From Patiria miniata (Eukaryota; Echinodermata; Asteroidea; Valvatida; Asterinidae): a stretch of DNA of 64,000 bases. Under the pieces are notes generated by a model. It saw only the letters and a list, made by a program, of their open reading frames with translations. It was not told where the DNA came from and did not search any database. Of the stretch, positions 49,297 to 55,200 are shown piece by piece (the stretch's first letter is position 1; each line of letters starts with the position of its first letter). The DNA lies in NCBI RefSeq assembly GCF_015706575.1, contig NW_024037058.1:15025547-15089546 (forward strand), in the 5' to 3' direction. The position numbers and the translations under genes are program-made.

Positions 49297-52200
49297 AAAG
49301 GGCTGTGGCCCCCCCCCCCCCCCAAAAAAAAACGAAACAAATTTTTTGTTTTTTTTATGTGACGTGGCACCTGGTTGCATCCATATGGGTACCTGGTTGC
49401 ACCCCTGTGGTACCTGGTGGCACCCCTTGAGGTACCTTACTACACCCCTGCACTTACCTTAATCATGTTAAAGCAGCCCTCTTGTACCCTGTTTTTCTGA
49501 ATCAACTCCAGGACTCTCTGCCTTCGTTTCCTGTACCTCTCAGTAGTATTGTGTGGTGGCACTGGGGGGAAATAAAACAGACAATAAATGTATTACAAAG
49601 TTCGCTCCATATCAAACCAATGTTACTGCTTACTACTGCGACGCATCATTTTATCCATCATGGACCACATGCACGAACTGTTCCCTAACTCTCCCTTTGC
49701 AACTGTTGAGGGGGGTACTTGTGCAGAGTCCTCAGCATGATAGGGCAAGTTCGCGCAAGAACTATTGTTGACCATTGGTTAACCATAGTTTGACTAAAGT
49801 TAGCCTGAACTCTGTCTAGTCGACGATTTTTGACTACGCTAGTCGATTACTTGGAACCAGCCTACCGCAGCTGGTTGCGCAACGATTTATAGCTGGTTAT
49901 CAATAACAATTTCCATAGCATAGTGCAGAGGGACCAACCATCAACAAAAATGGCGGAAAACGAAACTGTGAGCGCTAAATTTAATTTTCATTGCACAGTT
50001 TTTCCATGTTAGTTAATACGATTATGTCACTTTATGCCACCATTGTACAATGATATTGGCGATTACGTAAAATGTCCTAAATTATACACAATCACTATTA
50101 TTTCTGTAGATAAAGAGAAACAACAAGTGTTCAATAATTGTGCGACCACCATTTTGTGACGGCCGTTGACATGACAATAGTTGGACTACAGTTGTTCGCA
50201 CTTCAACCTCAGTGTGCATGCGTTTATTACGTCACAAACCAACACTATTTAACCACTGGTCCTTGCTTGAACTTGCCCATAGTTAGCCTTAAATCACTGC
50301 ATCAGCTGGCTACTGTACTAAAAGGTAATATACAACATTTGCAAACATCAACAAACAAAACTACCAAATTACTATGAAATACCTTATTTGACCGTAAGTG
50401 AATGATAGTCTCAAACATCTTGTGAAATCACGGCACCTGGGGTGCTGTCATTTTCAAAGAAAGTGGAAGTTTTGTATCGATTTCCGACCATCGCTGGGAA
50501 AAAAAACGAAACTTTTTGCAACTACTGCCCCCAATTTCCCAAATTTAGTTAGTCCAAATTTTGTTTGCGATCGGTTGCACATCTGTGAACGGATCCAAGC
50601 CAGCTGGTCTGGTTCCCTGACATGACAATTCCCCAACATCTATATATTGCCCCGTTTCATCTGAAGTAGGGTCTGGGAACCTACAACAACAGCATGTTTT
50701 CCCTCCAATATCTATGAACACAAAACTTTTAGCAATATTTGCCATAAAATATTAACCCCTAAATCCATCCATTTATAAAAGGAAATGTTGTATATTACAT
50801 TTAAGGATGCAGTCAGTTTTACAAACGTTTTATGTATACATATCAGATTACTACTAATTTAAAGGATTTTCCAGTATTTTTCCCATGGCTTAAATAGTTC
50901 GACATTTGTAACTTTAACAACGGAATGCATAGTTCTTATAAGATAATTTCAGGTTAGTTTGTATACCTTTCGTCTCTGAAGTTGATGCCGTGGCTTGAGT
51001 TTCACTATTAGCATCTTTCTTTGGAGTTGATTTCGTTACCTTGTCAACGGTTTGAAATCTAGAAAAAATACAAACAAAACAAAAAACAGATATGAATCTC
51101 ATGCACAATAAGCACGTTATGGAAAGTCTGCTCCAAGTAGGTAAACTCCCTCCCTCCCACAAAAAAGAGAAACTTATTGAGTCATGTACCATATGGATCT
51201 TTCATTAATATACCCATAGAATGTTTGTAAACAGTGCTGCAGCATCTTTCAAAATTTACAAAAGTCATGACAATCTTTTTGCTCAGAACTGCTAAGCACA
51301 CAAAGTAACTAAGCACTAAAAACAAAATTGCCTGCTTGACAAACTCAAGCTTTTCATGACTTATCATTCACTGTTAATGCAGCAACTAAAATATTGATTG
51401 ATTGATTGATTGCTGAACATTTATTTCAAAGTTGTTATGTCACTAGAAATATTAAATCGTTATGTTAACATACAATATAAGGTTTATAACTTAGAACAAA
51501 TGTGGGGATGCTGCGTAGCACTGTAGAGCATGTAAAGCATTAATAGTTAAAGTAAAACAGTGCTCTTCGGATAGTAGATAGTAGGTTTACAACTTTCTAC
51601 ATTGTAAGTTCAGTTACCCCACATGTTACATATACAATTGGACAGATCTTTATCTGCAGAATTCAATGACATAAATATCTCAGTTCTTGAAAAGACAACT
51701 TTATGCTTATTTTATGTGATGACAGGTAACATTTAAATGAGACTAATGGTATCCTCTGTCTCGCTAATCTCTATGAGAACGGGCTCCTGCGATCCCACCT
51801 CTGCCACCAGTTTGACCCACCTTCGAATTCGCTGTCGTCCCTTATCGGACATGGTGAACTTAATCAAGTTATGCTTCAAGAGGTTTCTGTCTATCAAGCG
51901 TCTCATGAAGCGGCCATCCTTCTGAAGGAGGCGGTCAAAGTCCTAGAAATATAAAACAAAAATGATAGTGTGTGGTGCTTGTAGCACGTTCCAACAAATG
52001 CAGCTCTCAAAAAGTGCTTGACAATGATAACCCTTGATCAGCAGGCCAAGAGACATGGCCAGAGCCATGGCCAGAGAACAGGCCAAGAGACATGGCCAGT
52101 TTGGCTCTGCCTCAAGCGCCTCACAACAGGGGTTGGATGGTGTAAAGCCCTCATGCAGAAGTGGGGGTACAACCATGATGGATCCACCAATTGTGACTGC

Positions 52201-55200
52201 GGGGAGGCACCCCAAACTATGGAGCACCTCCTAACCTGCCCCCTCCTACCACAGCCCTGCAAGCCAGAAGATCTTAAGGACTTCCACCTGTGTGCCAGAA
52301 CCTGTGTCATGCAGTGGCTAGGAAAAGTGTAGCGACACGACAACAACAACAACAGGCCAAGAAACCACTCTCCTGCAGCGTATGTTTGTGCCTGCCACTT
52401 ATTTTGTCTACTGTGCCCAGGTATCCCACTCGACGCCATCAGCCTTTGTTCCTTAATAAGGCTTAAATGTGGCATGACAGATTCAGTCTTTTCTTACTCT
52501 ATTTTTTGTTTTAATAGGTGTTTTGATGCTCAGTATTGAAATGACGTTGTAGTCTTTTCGCAAACAGTAATCTTCGTTGATTACAATATTCATTTTTTCC
52601 CTTAAAAATGTGAGTTATGCTCCTTATGCAAATTGGTTCATGGTCAATTTTTCATGGCAAAAGAAAGGCAATGAATATTATACAAATAATGAATGTTTGT
52701 GAGTGCGATGGTAAGAATAATTTCATGAGGTGACAGATTGAATGTTCTATGCCGAGTGGAATAGAACATTCAATCTGTCACCGAATGAAATTATTCTTTC
52801 CATCGCACGAACGTAAAACATTCGTTATTTGTTTTATACAACACCTGAATAAATTCTCGTCATTTGATTGGCATAAAATCGTGACAAAAAGTTGTCCAGT
52901 TCTGCATCACTGAGTGCTTCAATGGACGTTCCTCCTACGAGTTGTGCAAAGTCTTCCAATCGTCGGACAGCATACTGAATCTGTCTTTTCGTACTGGGAG
53001 CGTCTGAGTTAGTTACAAGATCTGTTATTTCTTCATCGGTAAGGAGCATAAACCCTGTACTACAATCGCCTGCCATTTTGTTTGTTTACGCAAAGTAGCT
53101 ATGTGTATAGCGCCGCCAGTCGAAGGCATTCGTCCTTACTGCGCATGCGCAAAGTGAAACGGTATAACGCATGGGTATAACGCATGGTCGCACCGTGCAT
53201 TATACTGAATAATAATATGTCACGTGATCTACAATTCACCAATCAGATGACAGGGATTTATTCAGGTGTTGTATAATCTTTTTTAACAAATGTAGCTCGG
53301 ACGATTATATGGTGAGTTATATTGGCAACTTAGTTTGAGTATATTTTTTGCGGGGGATAACTTTGGGAAAACTCATATAATAGAAAGTTTTGGACATTTT
53401 ATGCCACCGTAGCGCCAGAATTTGTTTGTAAAATGTCGCCAACATGCAAAGACTAGCGGATGTCTCACACTGCGCATGTGCAGCAAGTGTAGCCCGTAAG
53501 TGAATTAAGTGCCTACACACTATAAACATACGTGTGATTTCAGCGCAATCTGGTCTTAACCCTCACAGGTACCAATCTATACTCCAGGGTGGAGAGAGGC
53601 AATTGTAGTTAAGTGTCTTGCCCAAGGACACGAGCACCAGGTTCCCTGTCACATTGGTCCAGGGTGCAAGAGGGGACGGAAGCCTCAGATAACTTCTTGC
53701 GCCTCAAGATTAATGGGTCCACAGAATCAATCCGTGGGGATTTTCAAATCAAGATCTTGGATTCAGTTCAAGAATCAGCTTCTTCTGAGGTTTCAGAGTT
53801 ATCTAGAAATCTTGAATGTCCCAAACCAAAATGAAACAATCTATGTTTGTCCCGATGCGATAGGATGGTATTTTCCTGTAACCGATTTCATGACACGGTG
53901 CATACCTTGTATCACACGTTCGATTTAAGCAACAATTTGTTGCCGTAGCCCAATAAACTTATCAATTTCATGAAATTTGCAATTTTAAATGATTTAAACA
54001 TCTTGGAAGGGGATAATAACATCATTTCCAATGGCTATTTGTGTATAATTTAGTCATAAAACTATTGTTGAATCACCTCCTCCAACCATCGACTTTCTTT
54101 TAGAATCATGTGGCAACGCAAAAACAAATTTAAACTTTTAAAAACAAATTAAACACAGGTAAAAGACAATTTTTTTTAACAGCAACAGGAAAAATGCCAA
54201 ACTTTGGACCGTAAATTTATAGAAGGAAGCGTATCAATGCGGCGAGTTAACTTACACTGTAAGTTATTCCTTGCCGTGTGTGCTGCATTCTGTCAATCAA
54301 ATTGTAGGCTTGGGTCAGGATAGGTAGCTCAGCCACCATCTGAGAAGTCGATGGATCATCTGCTTTCCAAAACAAACAAAAACCATTTTCACATCTTTAA
54401 ACGCTGCGAAAAGGTTTGCAGAACTGCTAAGGTTGCTCGCATGGAGTCATGAGTGTCAAGTCCAAGCCACGAAGGTTGAGTCCAAATCTCAGTCTGAGTC
54501 TTTTGCTGATGTGACTCGATTCGAGTCCAAATCACCAAACTTGCAACTCAAGACAGACTTGAGTCCGGGTCCTAGACTGGAGTCTGGGTCCTAGACTGGA
54601 GTCCGGGTCCTAGACTGGAGTCCGGGTCCTAGACTGGAGTCCGGGTCCTAGACTGGAGTCCGGGTCCTAGACTGGAGCCCGACCACAATGACTTGTGCTG
54701 GCTTGATTATAACGTTGCCTTGCCTGTCAATTCCTTGCATGGACTGCCGTTTTTGCGGGAACTGAAGAGCCAGCCTACTGTCCACTAACTGACACACTGA
54801 CAGACTGACCAACTGACCGACTGAGTATTCATATCATTCTAAACCGAGACCTTGGAGCCCAGTTTTCATAGGTAAGCCTCATTTCCCCCTCCCTTTGTAT
54901 TTTCTCTTTTGCTAAAGGGAATCAATATGTGTTTGACCGGTTTTAAACAAGTCTGGAGTCTGGACGTGGATAATAGAGAGGGTCATTATTCACATCCAGG
55001 TTCCTAGCCGGTTCTAAAAGCACTTGTTTAATACCAGTCAAGCACATGTTTATTCTCATTCATAAATACCCGTCGGTCTCAAAGTCAAAACAAGTCAAAA
55101 ATTATAAATTTTCAACAATTTCATTCCACAGATTTTCTCCTTGTGTGGATGTTGGCATGCAGGTGGCGCATATCCCGCGATGTGGGGCAGAATGCAGCGG

